Of a DNA stretch of 64,000 bases, positions 43,555 to 52,503 are shown in pieces; positions within the stretch are counted from its first letter, which is position 1, and each line of letters opens with the position of its first letter. A model generated the notes under the pieces. The model had not been told where the DNA came from. It ran no database searches and saw only the letters and a list, made by a program, of their open reading frames with translations. Made by a program: the position numbers and the translations under genes. This DNA comes from Bacteroidota bacterium (GTDB taxonomy: Bacteria > Bacteroidota > Bacteroidia > Bacteroidales > Tannerellaceae), in the NCBI GenBank assembly GCA_023429375.1, contig JAEYVY010000022.1, positions 62,001 to 126,000 of the forward strand, in the 5' to 3' direction.

Positions 43555-44595
43555 ATGATATTTATCCGGAAGAAAAAGAACATATTGATATTATTGACGG
43601 CGCTTCTCGTTGTGTTGTTTGTTGCCAGCCTAGCATACGGTTCTGTATCAATACCGTTAGGTGCAGTATGGAGTATCCTTACCGGTGGGGAGGCAGAACG
43701 AGCAGCCTGGGAGCATATCTTGTTGCAGTCTCGTTTGCCTCAGGCATGTACCGCCATGTTGGCAGGTGCAGCCTTGGCTGTAAGTGGGCTTTTGCTACAA
43801 ACCTTGTTTAAAAATCCGTTAGCTGGTCCTTCGATATTAGGTATTACCGATGGCGCCAATCTAGGTGTGGCTGCTGTGATGCTCTATTTCGGAAGTTCTA
43901 TCGGGCAGATGAGCGGATTTGCTATGAATTCTTATCTTACGGTTGTTCTCGCTGCTTTTATAGGAGCCAGTTTGGTTTTAGGTATTATCATTTACTTTTC
44001 TTCGAAAGTTAAGAGTAATGTAATCTTACTTATTATAGGTATTATGGTGGGGTATCTGGTTTCATCGTTGATTTCGATTCTGAACTATTATGCCTCGGCC
44101 GACCGAATTCATGCTTTTGTGATGTGGGGGTTGGGTAATTTTTCCGGCGTATCTCGTGAGCAGCTACCCTATTTTGCAATCTTTACAATCAGTGGATTAT
44201 TCGTTGCCTTGCTGCTGATTAAACCGTTGAATGCCCTTTTGCTGGGAGAGATGTATGCCGCAAACTTAGGAGTAAAGATTAAACGAACGCGCTTTCTGAT
44301 TTTGTTTTGTACCGGATTGCTTGCAGCGTCGACGACAGCTTTTTGTGGGCCGATTTCGTTTATAGGCTTAGCTGTTCCACATATTGCCCGTCTGATGTTG
44401 GGCACATCCAATCATAATTACCTTTTACCGGTAACGCTGATTACAGGATCTTGTGTTGCTTTGCTCTGTACGCTGTTGATGGTCGTTCCCGGTAGTGATA
44501 CGATTCTACCACTTAATGCGGTAACCCCTTTACTAGGTGCACCAGTAATCATTTATGTATTGTTGAATCGAAAATCCATTCAATACTTTAACTGA
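43555..44595 (+). CDS. FecCD-type ABC transporter permease (iron-siderophore/cobalamin/heme type)
   Basis: A 346-residue inner-membrane permease with about ten helices. Family signatures: LPQACTAMLAGAALAVSGLLLQTLFKNPLAGPSILGITDGANLG, then GAVWSILTGGEAERAAWEHI, and CGPISFIGLAVPHIARLMLG near the coupling helix. FecCD permeases form dimers with an ATPase and import siderophores, heme or vitamin B12 delivered by a periplasmic binding protein. No such binding protein is in this operon. The next gene overlaps the stop (TGATG at 44593-44597). Confidence 0.92.
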   Translation: MIFIRKKKNILILLTALLVVLFVASLAYGSVSIPLGAVWSILTGGEAERAAWEHILLQSRLPQACTAMLAGAALAVSGLLLQTLFKNPLAGPSILGITDGANLGVAAVMLYFGSSIGQMSGFAMNSYLTVVLAAFIGASLVLGIIIYFSSKVKSNVILLIIGIMVGYLVSSLISILNYYASADRIHAFVMWGLGNFSGVSREQLPYFAIFTISGLFVALLLIKPLNALLLGEMYAANLGVKIKRTRFLILFCTGLLAASTTAFCGPISFIGLAVPHIARLMLGTSNHNYLLPVTLITGSCVALLCTLLMVVPGSDTILPLNAVTPLLGAPVIIYVLLNRKSIQYFN

Positions 44596-45632
44596 TGGCA
44601 GACTATAGGCTCCCCGTAATTGAGACAAAAGACCTGAGTATAGGCTATACCCTAAAGGGGGGTAGGCAAAAGGTAGTGCATAGTGGATTGAATCTGCGAC
44701 TGTTTGCCGGAGAAGTGACATGCTTGCTTGGCTTGAATGGAGCTGGCAAATCCACTCTTTTACGAACACTTTGCGGATTTCAAAAAGCCCTTTCGGGACA
44801 AGTCTTTTTACAAGGGAGACCGCTTCGCGACTTTTCGCAATTGGATTTCTCCCTGGCTGTAGGTGTTGTGCTAACGGAAAAGACAAATGCCGGAGGAATA
44901 ACAGCCTACGAGTTGGTCTCATTGGGAAGGCATCCCTATACGGGTTTTTTCGGCAGACTGAGTCAGGAAGATCATCGGATAATTGAGGAATCACTTGTTT
45001 CGGCAGGCATTGCCCATAAAGCCCAAAGCCGAATTGCGGAACTGAGCGACGGTGAAAAGCAAAAGGTAATGATTGCGAAAGTACTTGCTCAACAATGCCC
45101 AATTATCTTGTTGGATGAACCAACGGCCTTCTTGGATGTTACAAGTAGGATAGAGACGATGGTCTTATTGCGTAAGCTGGCTGTCGAACAAAACAAAGCG
45201 ATTCTGTTGTCGACTCATGATATGGATATGGCTATACAGATGGGAGATTGCTTTTGGCTATTAGATAAGCAACGAACCGTTGCGTGTGGGGTTCCTGAAG
45301 ATTTAATTCTTAATGGGACATTTGGGTCGTATTTCGAAAAGGATGGAATACTTTTTGATGCATCGACCGGTAAATTGAATACAGAAATCCCATCTGTAAG
45401 TGTGGGGGTAGAAGGAGATTTTATCACTTCTTATTGGGTAGGGAATGCATTATTAAGAAATGGTTTTCGTCCGGCAGAGATAAACGAAAACCGTATTTCA
45501 GTCATATGTCATTCACCTTCTGCGATACAGATAAAATATCCTGGAGGAGACGAAGAAATAGCTTCAACTGTATTTGAAATGATACAGCTAATCAAAACTA
45601 ATAAAAACAAAAATGAACGAAATAACTTATAA
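44595..45632 (+). CDS. ABC transporter ATP-binding protein (FecE/BtuD type) with extended C-terminus
   Basis: A 345-residue ATPase: Walker A GLNGAGKSTLLRTL (about 46-59), Q-loop, signature LSDGEKQKVMIAKVL, Walker B CPIILLDEPTAF, and the switch His in STHD. Unlike typical FecE (about 255 residues) it has some 75-90 extra residues (about 260-345: SVSVGVEGDFITSYWVGNALLRNGFRP...), a compact domain of unknown role, probably regulatory. It starts on the stop codon of the permease gene and its last 20 bases overlap the start of the MATE gene, so all three are translationally coupled. Confidence 0.92.
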   Translation: MADYRLPVIETKDLSIGYTLKGGRQKVVHSGLNLRLFAGEVTCLLGLNGAGKSTLLRTLCGFQKALSGQVFLQGRPLRDFSQLDFSLAVGVVLTEKTNAGGITAYELVSLGRHPYTGFFGRLSQEDHRIIEESLVSAGIAHKAQSRIAELSDGEKQKVMIAKVLAQQCPIILLDEPTAFLDVTSRIETMVLLRKLAVEQNKAILLSTHDMDMAIQMGDCFWLLDKQRTVACGVPEDLILNGTFGSYFEKDGILFDASTGKLNTEIPSVSVGVEGDFITSYWVGNALLRNGFRPAEINENRISVICHSPSAIQIKYPGGDEEIASTVFEMIQLIKTNKNKNERNNL

Positions 45633-46962
45633 GTTAGGTAATCAGAAAATAGCTCCATTACTATTGAGTTATGCTATACCTGCCGTAATCGGGACGATGG
45701 TTAATGCTTTGCATCATATTGTCAATCGTATTTTCATTGGGCAAGCAGTAGGAGCGTTGGCCATTTCAGGACTAACACTTACTTTCCCAATTCTGATGTT
45801 TTTACAAGCTTTTGGTATGCTTGTGGGAGCCGGTTCGGCAACAAGAGTCTCTATTTTTTTAGGTAGAAAAGAGAATGGAATGGCAGAAAATGTATTGGGA
45901 AATGCATTGACTCTAACTTTTATACTCTCTGTTCTGACCATTGTACCCAGTTTGATTTTTATGGAAGATGTGCTTCTTTTATTTGGAGGAAGCGAACAGA
46001 CCATGCCATATGCTAAAGAATATTTGTACATTTCAATCCCTGGAAATATACTGGCATCCTTAAGTTTTGGATTCAACGCCATCATGCGTGCATCAGGATA
46101 TCCTCGCAAGGCAATGTCATATATGGTATTAGGAGGCGTGTTGAATGCCATGTTAGATGGTCTTTTCATCTTTGGTCTTGGTTGGGGTATTCAAGGTGCT
46201 GCCTGGTCTACCATTATTGCAATGAGCGTTACTTCTATATTGGTTCTCAGACATTTCTGTAATGATGAAAGTATAATTCGATTTAAGAAAAAGAACTTCC
46301 CCCCCAATAAACGCATAATCTGGAGTATTTTCTCCATAGGTATGTCTCCTTTTGCTATGCAATTAGCCGGAAGTATGGTCAATGTGATTATGAATCAATC
46401 GTTGAAACAGTATGGTGGCGACTTAGCTATCGGAGCAAATGGAATTATCAGCAGTATTGGACTTTTGCTTGTCATGCTCATCATGGGTATCACCCAAGGT
46501 ATGCAGCCGATTGTAGGATTTAACTATGGTGCAGGCAATCGTGCAAGGGTAAAAGAAACGTTCCGTTTTGTTGTAATAGCAGCAACTATCATTACATCAA
46601 TCGGTGCTTCCTGCAGTATCCTTTTCCCGGGTTTAATAGCCCGTGCATTTACTGCTGATCAAGAATTACTCGGTATATCGTCAAATGGACTTCGTATCTG
46701 CCTTGCGGCTTTCTTTGTTGTAGGCTCACAGATTGTGATTAGTCAATTTTTCCAAAGTATTGGGATTGCTTGGAAGGCGATGTTTCTCAGTTTGAGTCGT
46801 CAATGTCTTTATCTTATTCCGGCGATTCTGTTTTTCCCGAATTTCTTTCAATTGAACGGAGTGTGGTTTGCCTGTCCTTTTTCTGATATCTTAGCTGCCA
46901 TTACGGCTTGGTTATTCTTGTGGTACCACTTGAAATACCAATTGAAGGAAAATATAGTATGA
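45613..46962 (+). CDS. MATE family efflux transporter
   Basis: A 449-residue protein with twelve predicted helices in two MatE halves: N-terminal ISGLTLTFPILMFLQAFGMLVGAGSATRVSIFLGRKE and C-terminal GITQGMQPIVGFNYGAGNRARVKETFR, the repeated signatures of MATE/NorM Na+ or H+ antiporters. The substrate is likely a cationic drug, dye or metabolite. It overlaps the ABC ATPase gene by 20 bases and ends 2 bases from the convergent LolC-like gene. Why an exporter is coupled to a FecCD importer is not apparent. Confidence 0.92.
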   Translation: MNEITYKLGNQKIAPLLLSYAIPAVIGTMVNALHHIVNRIFIGQAVGALAISGLTLTFPILMFLQAFGMLVGAGSATRVSIFLGRKENGMAENVLGNALTLTFILSVLTIVPSLIFMEDVLLLFGGSEQTMPYAKEYLYISIPGNILASLSFGFNAIMRASGYPRKAMSYMVLGGVLNAMLDGLFIFGLGWGIQGAAWSTIIAMSVTSILVLRHFCNDESIIRFKKKNFPPNKRIIWSIFSIGMSPFAMQLAGSMVNVIMNQSLKQYGGDLAIGANGIISSIGLLLVMLIMGITQGMQPIVGFNYGAGNRARVKETFRFVVIAATIITSIGASCSILFPGLIARAFTADQELLGISSNGLRICLAAFFVVGSQIVISQFFQSIGIAWKAMFLSLSRQCLYLIPAILFFPNFFQLNGVWFACPFSDILAAITAWLFLWYHLKYQLKENIV

Positions 46963-46964
46963 GT

Positions 46965-48188
46965 TTATTCTATCCATCTTTTGCCTAAATAACGGACTGA
47001 GTACCATGCAGCAAGAAATCCGATAGATAAGACGGTGAATAGTACGATGACTACATCCTGCAATTTGACCAATACAGGATAAGCGTCGATGATGAAAGCA
47101 TTCGCTCCACCTCCGAACTTGAGCAAACCGAATTCTTGCTGTAGCAAACAGAGCGTAACGCCAATGATTAAGCCGGCAATTCCTCCTATTCCGGAGATAA
47201 GCCAGCCCTCTACAAGAAATATCTTTCGGATAAGTTTATTGTCGGCACCCAGATTACGTAGTGTACGTGCGTCGTTTTTCTTTTCAATCATCAGCATGGA
47301 AAGAGAGCCGACCACGTTAAACAAAGCAATAACCAATATGAAGCATAAGATGAGGAATATCATCCACTTTTCTACAGCCATCATTTTAAATGAGGCGGCT
47401 TGTTGTTCTTCTCTGTCATGCACATAGAACCCATCACCCAGGATACGGCTGATTTTCTCCTTGGTTAGCTCTAAATCGGCGTTATCTTTTAATTTAATCT
47501 CAAGCGCAGATACTTCGTTCTCGTAATGAAATAGGGTACGGGCAAGGTCGAGCGGTATAATCATGTAATTATCATCGTAGACCTGTTGGTTGATGCTAAA
47601 GACAGCAGCAATATAGGCATATCCAACATTAAAGGAAGAAGCGGGATTTGACATATTTACTTTCTCATCCCGTTTGGGCACATAGAGCTCCATTGGCGTG
47701 ATAAATCCGGGCTTTATGCCAAGATAGTAAGCCAAACCAATACCCGGAATCGCATAATCTACAACGTCTTCTTGAAGCTTGAATTCACCGTCGATTAAGG
47801 TTTTCTCTATATTAATCTGTTGGTTGTAGTTTTGATCCACTCCTTTTACCACACCAACTACCTGTCTGTCGCTATATCTGATCAGTGCATTTTCCTGTAA
47901 TACATGACTTACAATGGTAATTTCAGGAAGAGCATTCAGCTCATCCATAAATTGGGAAGTTGGTATGAATACCTTTCCGGTCTTGGGTGTTACCTTTAGC
48001 TGGGGATCGAAATCACTAAATAAAGAAGCAATCAGGCTGCTGAATCCATTCATGACGGATAAAACACAGACTAGCGCTATGGTTACGACCATTACACCGC
48101 AAACCGATACCATAGATATGATATTGATAGCGTTATGCGATTTCTTAGAGATAAGATAACGCTTCGCGATATGGAATGGGAGATTCAA
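46965..48188 (-). CDS. LolC/E-like (FtsX family) ABC transporter permease
   Basis: A 407-residue inner-membrane protein. N-terminal helix (about 20-45, AINIISMVSVCGVMVVTIALVCVLSVMNGF) is followed by a large periplasmic region and three C-terminal helices in FtsX domain form (VGSLSMLMIEKKNDARTLRNLGA, then ILVEGWLISGIGGIAGLIIG). These are the LolC/LolE signatures; such permeases with LolD extract lipoproteins from the inner membrane. The partner ATPase is not in the window. Last gene of the aroQ-pyk-methyltransferase-rbfA operon, starting 13 bases after rbfA. Confidence 0.88.
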   Translation of the reverse strand: MNLPFHIAKRYLISKKSHNAINIISMVSVCGVMVVTIALVCVLSVMNGFSSLIASLFSDFDPQLKVTPKTGKVFIPTSQFMDELNALPEITIVSHVLQENALIRYSDRQVVGVVKGVDQNYNQQINIEKTLIDGEFKLQEDVVDYAIPGIGLAYYLGIKPGFITPMELYVPKRDEKVNMSNPASSFNVGYAYIAAVFSINQQVYDDNYMIIPLDLARTLFHYENEVSALEIKLKDNADLELTKEKISRILGDGFYVHDREEQQAASFKMMAVEKWMIFLILCFILVIALFNVVGSLSMLMIEKKNDARTLRNLGADNKLIRKIFLVEGWLISGIGGIAGLIIGVTLCLLQQEFGLLKFGGGANAFIIDAYPVLVKLQDVVIVLFTVLSIGFLAAWYSVRYLGKRWIE

Positions 48189-48201
48189 GGTTGTAAGATA
48201 C

Positions 48202-48534
48202 TTATTTGAGCAACTTGTCTATTTTCTCGATATAATCAAGCGAATCATCTATGAAGAAAGTCAGTTCAGGTATTTTACGTAGCTGCATACGAACGCGTTG
48301 TCCCAAGTCAAAGCGAATAGCTTTAGTATTTGCTCGTATAGCTTCCATTAGTTCAGGTGCTTTTGCTGAAGGGAAGATGCTTAGATAGGCTTTAGCAATG
48401 CTAAGGTCGGGGCTTACACGAACGGCGCTGACCGAAACCAGAGTTCCATGCATACCTTGTGTTTGTTTTTGAAATATGTCTCCTAATTCTTTTTGAATCA
48501 GTCTTTCTATTTTGCTTAGTCTTGTACTTTCCAT
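48202..48534 (-). CDS. rbfA: 30S ribosome-binding factor RbfA
   Basis: A 110-residue KH-domain-like factor needed for 16S rRNA 5' processing and cold adaptation. ESTRLSKIERLIQKELGDIFQK at the N-terminus, VSAVRVSPDLSIAKAYLSIFP in the middle, and the C-terminal LRKIPELTFFIDDSLDYIEKID are family-diagnostic. Length is typical (about 110-130). It sits between the methyltransferase gene (7 bases upstream) and the LolC-like gene. Confidence 0.95.
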   Translation of the reverse strand: MESTRLSKIERLIQKELGDIFQKQTQGMHGTLVSVSAVRVSPDLSIAKAYLSIFPSAKAPELMEAIRANTKAIRFDLGQRVRMQLRKIPELTFFIDDSLDYIEKIDKLLK

Positions 48535-48541
48535 AACGTTG

Positions 48542-49177
48542 TTATTTTTTCCAGATTATCGTTAAACCATCACGAAGCGGGAGAATTACCTTTTCCACTC
48601 TTGCATCGTTCTTAATCTTATCATTAAATTCCAAAATGCCGATTGTCTGTTTGTCGGAAGCAAGCGGCTCTTCTAAAACTTTACCGTCCCATAGTGTGTT
48701 GTCTGCCAGGATAAGTCCTCCCTTACGCACTTTAGGGAATACAAGATCGTAATAATCCGAATACAAACGTTTATCAGCATCAATAAATACCAAATCAAAC
48801 TCCTCGTTTAGATTGGGTATTATGTCCATAGCATCACCAAAGTGGACTTTTATTTTCTCCTTTTCAGGAGAACGAGACAGATACTTCATAATGAAATCTT
48901 CCATCTCGTCATTTATTTCTATTGTATGAATCAGGCCATCTTCGTTTAGTCCTTCCGCCATGCATAAGGTTGCATAGCCGGTATAGGTGCCTATTTCCAG
49001 AATACGCCGCGGCGTCAACATACGGCAGAACATTTTCAATATTCTGCCTTGTAGATGACCCGATAGCATTCTCGGGCGTAAAAGGTTTACGTTAGCATCA
49101 CGGCATAAGGAAGTAAGCAGATCGCTTTCTTCATCTATGTGTGATAAAATATAGCCTTCTAGCGCCTCCTGATTCAT
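48542..49177 (-). CDS. O-methyltransferase, class I SAM-dependent (COG4122)
   Basis: A 211-residue methyltransferase related to catechol O-methyltransferase. The SAM-binding motif I is RILEIGTYTGYATLCMAEGL, followed by motif HTIEINDEM, FGDAMDIIPNLNEEFDLVFIDADKRLYSDYY with the metal-binding Asp pair. A small-molecule substrate is expected but unknown. Its start codon overlaps the stop of pyk (ATGA at 49174-49177), implying coupling to central metabolism in this operon, whose gene order is common in Bacteroidales (as I recall). Confidence 0.93.
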   Translation of the reverse strand: MNQEALEGYILSHIDEESDLLTSLCRDANVNLLRPRMLSGHLQGRILKMFCRMLTPRRILEIGTYTGYATLCMAEGLNEDGLIHTIEINDEMEDFIMKYLSRSPEKEKIKVHFGDAMDIIPNLNEEFDLVFIDADKRLYSDYYDLVFPKVRKGGLILADNTLWDGKVLEEPLASDKQTIGILEFNDKIKNDARVEKVILPLRDGLTIIWKK

Positions 49178-50631
49178 TGTTGTTCGTTAAAGGTAGGTAG
49201 TGAATAGCTGTTTTGAGCATTCAAAACTTTGCCTACATTGTTGATTTCAAGGAATGATGTTCCTCCTCCTTCACCAAAGCTTCCGCTTAAGTAGGCAAAC
49301 ATATCGTTGCTAGTCAGACGGCCACTTTTCTTTAACTCATTCAACGCATCGAAGAAATAGCCACGACGACTGTCTTTCCAAGGTTGGTAAACAGCCCACA
49401 CGCCGTATGAGAGAGCAAGCAAACGCATTACTCGTTCATTGTAGCATATTGCATACACCGTAGGAGTACCACGGAAAGCAGCCAAATAGCGGGCAGTTCT
49501 TCCGGTAAAGCTATCTGTTACGATGGCTTTAACATGCAGTTTAGAAGAAGTCTTAACGGCTTGTTTTGCTAAGTAAGAAGTAACATCCAAGTCGTTGCCT
49601 TCGATAGGTACACGAATATCGTTGGCTGCTAATTTTGTCTTTTCAGCTTCACGAGCCACCTTCGTCATAGTCTGCACAGCTTCGAGCGGATATTTACCGT
49701 AAGCAGTTTCACCACTAAGCATCAATGCATCTGTACGATAATAGATTGCATTGGCGATATCGGTTACTTCGGCACGTGTAGGACGAGGGTTATTGATCAT
49801 TGAGTGAAGCATCTGTGTAGCTACGATCACCGGTTTCTTAACTTCCACACACTTACGGATAATCATACGTTGGATGCCAGGAATCTTTTCTGCCGGTACT
49901 TCGATTCCCAAGTCACCGCGGGCAATCATGATACCATAAGCAGCTTCCAAGATTTCATCGATATTATCAACACCTTCTTGATTTTCGATCTTAGCGATGA
50001 TCTTGATTGGACTGTTGTGCTCATCCAAAATGCGTTGAATATCTAATACGTCTTGTTTGTTGCGAACGAAAGAGTGAGCTATGAAGTCAACATCGTTTTC
50101 AATACAGAATAGGATGTTCTTACGGTCTTTTTCTGTCAACGAAGGCAAGTTGATACGTACACCCGGCACATTCACACTTTTACGGCTACCCAATGTTGCA
50201 TCGTTCAATACTTCACAAATCAAGTGGTCGGCATGTTTCTCGATTACTCTCAAGTCCAGGTCTCCATCGTCAATCAACATCTCGCTACCAACGCTTATGT
50301 CGTTTACAAAGTTTTGGTATGAAACGCTGATGCATTCGTGAGTAGTTTCAATGTTAGGGTTACCTACCACTTTAACTAATTCTTTAGTCTTGAATTGGAT
50401 AGGAGCCTTGGCGGTTGTCGTACGTACTTCCGGTCCTTTTGTATCCACAAGGATAGCAATACGGTTAGAAACCGCACGAGTGTTATCTATTACGCGTCTA
50501 AATCCTTCTTCATTCATGTGTGCCGTGTTTAAACGCACGACATTCATTCCGGCCTTATAAAGTGAATCGATAAAATCTACATCACAACGTTGGTCAGAAA
50601 TAGTAGCAACAATCTTCGTATGCTTTAACAT
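49174..50631 (-). CDS. pyk: Pyruvate kinase
   Basis: Transfers phosphate from phosphoenolpyruvate to ADP, making pyruvate and ATP in glycolysis. 485 residues. MLKHTKIVATISDQRCDVDFI begins the barrel; the cation/substrate motif IKIIAKIENQEGVDNIDEIL (catalytic Lys), MIARGDLGIEVP and KPVIVATQMLHSM-PRPTRAEVTDIANAI are diagnostic, and a C-terminal allosteric domain follows (about 355-485). It lies 60 bases downstream of aroQ in the same direction. Convergent or divergent promoter boxes inside the operon were not found. Confidence 0.96.
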   Translation of the reverse strand: MLKHTKIVATISDQRCDVDFIDSLYKAGMNVVRLNTAHMNEEGFRRVIDNTRAVSNRIAILVDTKGPEVRTTTAKAPIQFKTKELVKVVGNPNIETTHECISVSYQNFVNDISVGSEMLIDDGDLDLRVIEKHADHLICEVLNDATLGSRKSVNVPGVRINLPSLTEKDRKNILFCIENDVDFIAHSFVRNKQDVLDIQRILDEHNSPIKIIAKIENQEGVDNIDEILEAAYGIMIARGDLGIEVPAEKIPGIQRMIIRKCVEVKKPVIVATQMLHSMINNPRPTRAEVTDIANAIYYRTDALMLSGETAYGKYPLEAVQTMTKVAREAEKTKLAANDIRVPIEGNDLDVTSYLAKQAVKTSSKLHVKAIVTDSFTGRTARYLAAFRGTPTVYAICYNERVMRLLALSYGVWAVYQPWKDSRRGYFFDALNELKKSGRLTSNDMFAYLSGSFGEGGGTSFLEINNVGKVLNAQNSYSLPTFNEQQ

Positions 50632-50691
50632 ATACCTTAATAAATTAATCTATTGTTTATATATACCAAAAATATACCATCACCTTGTCTC

Positions 50692-51108
50692 TTACTGAAA
50701 TGCCTCAAGGGCAAGGCGGTATGAATTCATTCCAAAGCCAAGGATCACTCCTTTGCATGCGGCCGAGATGAGAGAAACATGACGAAAGGCTTCGCGGGCA
50801 TGTACGTTAGAGATATGCACCTCGATTACCGGAGTTTCGACAGATTTGATTGCGTCATGCAGGGCGACAGATGTGTGCGTGTATGCTCCCGCATTAAGGA
50901 TAATCCCATCGAAATCAAAGCCCACTTCGTGAATTTTGTTAATCAACTCACCTTCAATGTTGCTTTGATAATAGTAAATTTCACAATCCGGGTATAAGCC
51001 ACGCAATTCATTCAGATAAGCCTCAAATGAAGTGTTACCGTAGACTGTGGGTTCTCTTTTACCCAGCAGATTGAGGTTAGGCCCGTTAATAATCTGAATC
51101 TTCTTCAT
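50692..51108 (-). CDS. aroQ: 3-dehydroquinate dehydratase, type II
   Basis: Third step of the shikimate pathway: dehydrates 3-dehydroquinate to 3-dehydroshikimate. The 138-residue protein starts KIQIINGPNLNLLGKREPTVYG (the active-site loop with Tyr) and has NAGAYTHTSVALHDAI with the general-acid His and the C-terminal EVHISNVHAREAFRHVS. Length fits the small dodecameric type II class. First gene of the operon with pyk, the O-methyltransferase, rbfA and the LolC-like gene; xerD is divergent. Confidence 0.96.
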   Translation of the reverse strand: MKKIQIINGPNLNLLGKREPTVYGNTSFEAYLNELRGLYPDCEIYYYQSNIEGELINKIHEVGFDFDGIILNAGAYTHTSVALHDAIKSVETPVIEVHISNVHAREAFRHVSLISAACKGVILGFGMNSYRLALEAFQ

Positions 51109-51130
51109 CTTTAAAGAAATGTAAGTTTAT

Positions 51131-51138
51131 TATCTTTG
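51131..51138 (+). promoter_or_regulatory. -7 promoter box for xerD
   Basis: TATCTTTG, exact TAnnTTTG, 85 bases before the xerD start, in the divergent gap with aroQ. Confidence 0.5.
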
Positions 51139-51173
51139 TCTTAACCTATCCGTGGTAAGGCAAAAATACGGCA

Positions 51174-51181
51174 CAAAGGTA
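51174..51181 (-). promoter_or_regulatory. -7 promoter box for the aroQ-pyk operon
   Basis: Minus-strand TACCTTTG, exact match, 66 bases before the aroQ start. It lies downstream of the xerD box, so the two transcripts would overlap head to head by about 30 bases. Confidence 0.5.
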
Positions 51182-51222
51182 ATGATTTTATTTTGATTGT
51201 TTGAACAAATGATAGAGAAACA

Positions 51223-52137
51223 ATGGTCCCTCATATAGATATTATCAATAAGTATAAGGCTTATCTTCAATTAGAAAAGTCTTTATCCGGCAATTCGATA
51301 GACGCTTATCTAACCGACTTGGATAAGCTGTTACTCTATGTTGGAGCCGAAAATAAAGATTATAAGAATATTTCTTACGAAGACTTGCAGCATTTTGTGG
51401 CCGGTTTGCGTGATTTGGGCATTCATCCCCGCTCGCAAGCACGGATAATTTCCGGAATCAAATCCTTCTACCGTTATCTACTACTGGATGGGTATATCGA
51501 TAAAGACCCGACTGAACTGCTCGAATCTCCCAAAATAGGTATGAGAATTCCGGAGGTGCTGACTGAACAGGAAATCAATGATATCCTTGATACAATCGAT
51601 TTATCCAAGCCGGAAGGTCAGCGAAACAGGGCTATGCTCGAGGTTCTCTACAGTTGCGGGCTACGTGTTTCAGAGTTGACCTCCTTACGCTATTCCGATG
51701 TGTACTTCGAAGATGAATTTATTCGCGTAGAAGGGAAGGGGAGCAAACAAAGACTGGTGCCCATTTCAGAGACGGCCATACGCGAGATACGGAACTATCT
51801 GTATGACAGAAATCTGGTAAACGTAAAGAAAGGTTTTGAAGATATCCTGTTTTTGAGTCGTAGAGGAACGGCGCTATCTCGTATCATGGTGTTTCATGTA
51901 ATCAAACAGCAAGCCGAGCTGGCGGGTATCAAGAAAAATGTAAGTCCCCATACCTTCCGCCATTCGTTTGCCACGCATTTGCTTGAGGGAGGAGCTAATC
52001 TGCGAGCCATACAAGATATGTTGGGGCATGAAAATATAGCCACAACAGAGATTTATACGCATATTGACCGCGAAATGCTTCGCCGCGAAATACTGGAACA
52101 CCATCCCCGCAGCAAGAAAATTGATAGTAATTTTTGA
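51223..52137 (+). CDS. xerD: Tyrosine recombinase XerD
   Basis: With XerC resolves chromosome dimers at dif. The 304-residue protein has an N-terminal SAM-like DNA-binding domain (about 5-95, YKAYLQLEKSLSGNSIDAYLTDL) and a catalytic domain (about 110-300) with Arg in VLYSCGLRVSELTSL, HTFRHSFATHLLEGG, LGHENIATTEIYTH and the nucleophile Tyr. Length and motif order match chromosomal XerD/XerC rather than an integrase; no attachment sites or phage genes are nearby. Standing alone, divergent from aroQ; the 753-base gap follows. Confidence 0.93.
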   Translation: MVPHIDIINKYKAYLQLEKSLSGNSIDAYLTDLDKLLLYVGAENKDYKNISYEDLQHFVAGLRDLGIHPRSQARIISGIKSFYRYLLLDGYIDKDPTELLESPKIGMRIPEVLTEQEINDILDTIDLSKPEGQRNRAMLEVLYSCGLRVSELTSLRYSDVYFEDEFIRVEGKGSKQRLVPISETAIREIRNYLYDRNLVNVKKGFEDILFLSRRGTALSRIMVFHVIKQQAELAGIKKNVSPHTFRHSFATHLLEGGANLRAIQDMLGHENIATTEIYTHIDREMLRREILEHHPRSKKIDSNF

Positions 52138-52358
52138 CAAAACCAAATCAATATAACCCATTTAAGTGATGAGTGTGCTTGATGGGCTGTTTAAGTTGTT
52201 TGCCGTCTGACGTGTTGATGTTTGGATAGTAACGGGAAGTCTAACAATTATCAAGACGAGTGAAAAAAGAATATCTAGCAATAAGCTTATTTACATTACT
52301 ATGGTTTAATAATAGCACAGTATGTTTTTCTAAAATCTCCCTGATGTTTTTCTTTTTC

Positions 52359-52425
52359 CATATATATAGAAAAACTTTACTATATATGTAGAAAAACTTT
52401 ACCACATATATGGAAATAGAAAAAG
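52359..52425. repeat. Intergenic 22-bp tandem repeat, copy 2 (three units)
   Basis: Units 52359-52380, 52381-52402 and 52403-52425, with the same order as copy 1 (two units of TATATATAG + AAAAACTTTAC, then GGAAATAGAAAAAG). Left of it, GATGTTTTTCTTTTTCC mirrors the right flank, so the whole element is an imperfect palindrome ended by GATGTTT-type motifs. Confidence 0.8.
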
Positions 52426-52469
52426 ACAAGGATGTTTATTAAAAAACATACCTATCAAATAATAGAATG

Positions 52470-52503
52470 ACCCCTATCAATTTTATAATTCGTTGAAAGG
52501 GGT
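52470..52503. repeat. Imperfect 11-bp inverted repeat
   Basis: ACCCCTATCAA and TTGAAAGGGGT pair with one A:A mismatch over a 12-base loop. No T tract follows, so it is not a classical terminator; it may be an RNA or DNA structure. Confidence 0.45.

Noticed and set aside
44533..45102. 189-codon minus-strand frame opposite the ABC ATPase gene
   Set aside because: The plus-strand reading has all Walker/signature motifs; the antisense frame is Arg/Pro-rich shadow.
43555..45632. Specific call as a vitamin B12 (BtuCD) transporter
   Set aside because: Siderophore, heme and cobalamin permeases look alike here and no binding protein or riboswitch was found upstream.
51223..52137. Possible integrase of a mobile element
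   Set aside because: Length, motifs and the lack of linked attachment sites or element genes fit chromosomal XerD.
52241..52429. 62-codon frame on the minus strand in the xerD-pckA gap
   Set aside because: Made of the tandem repeat and AT runs.
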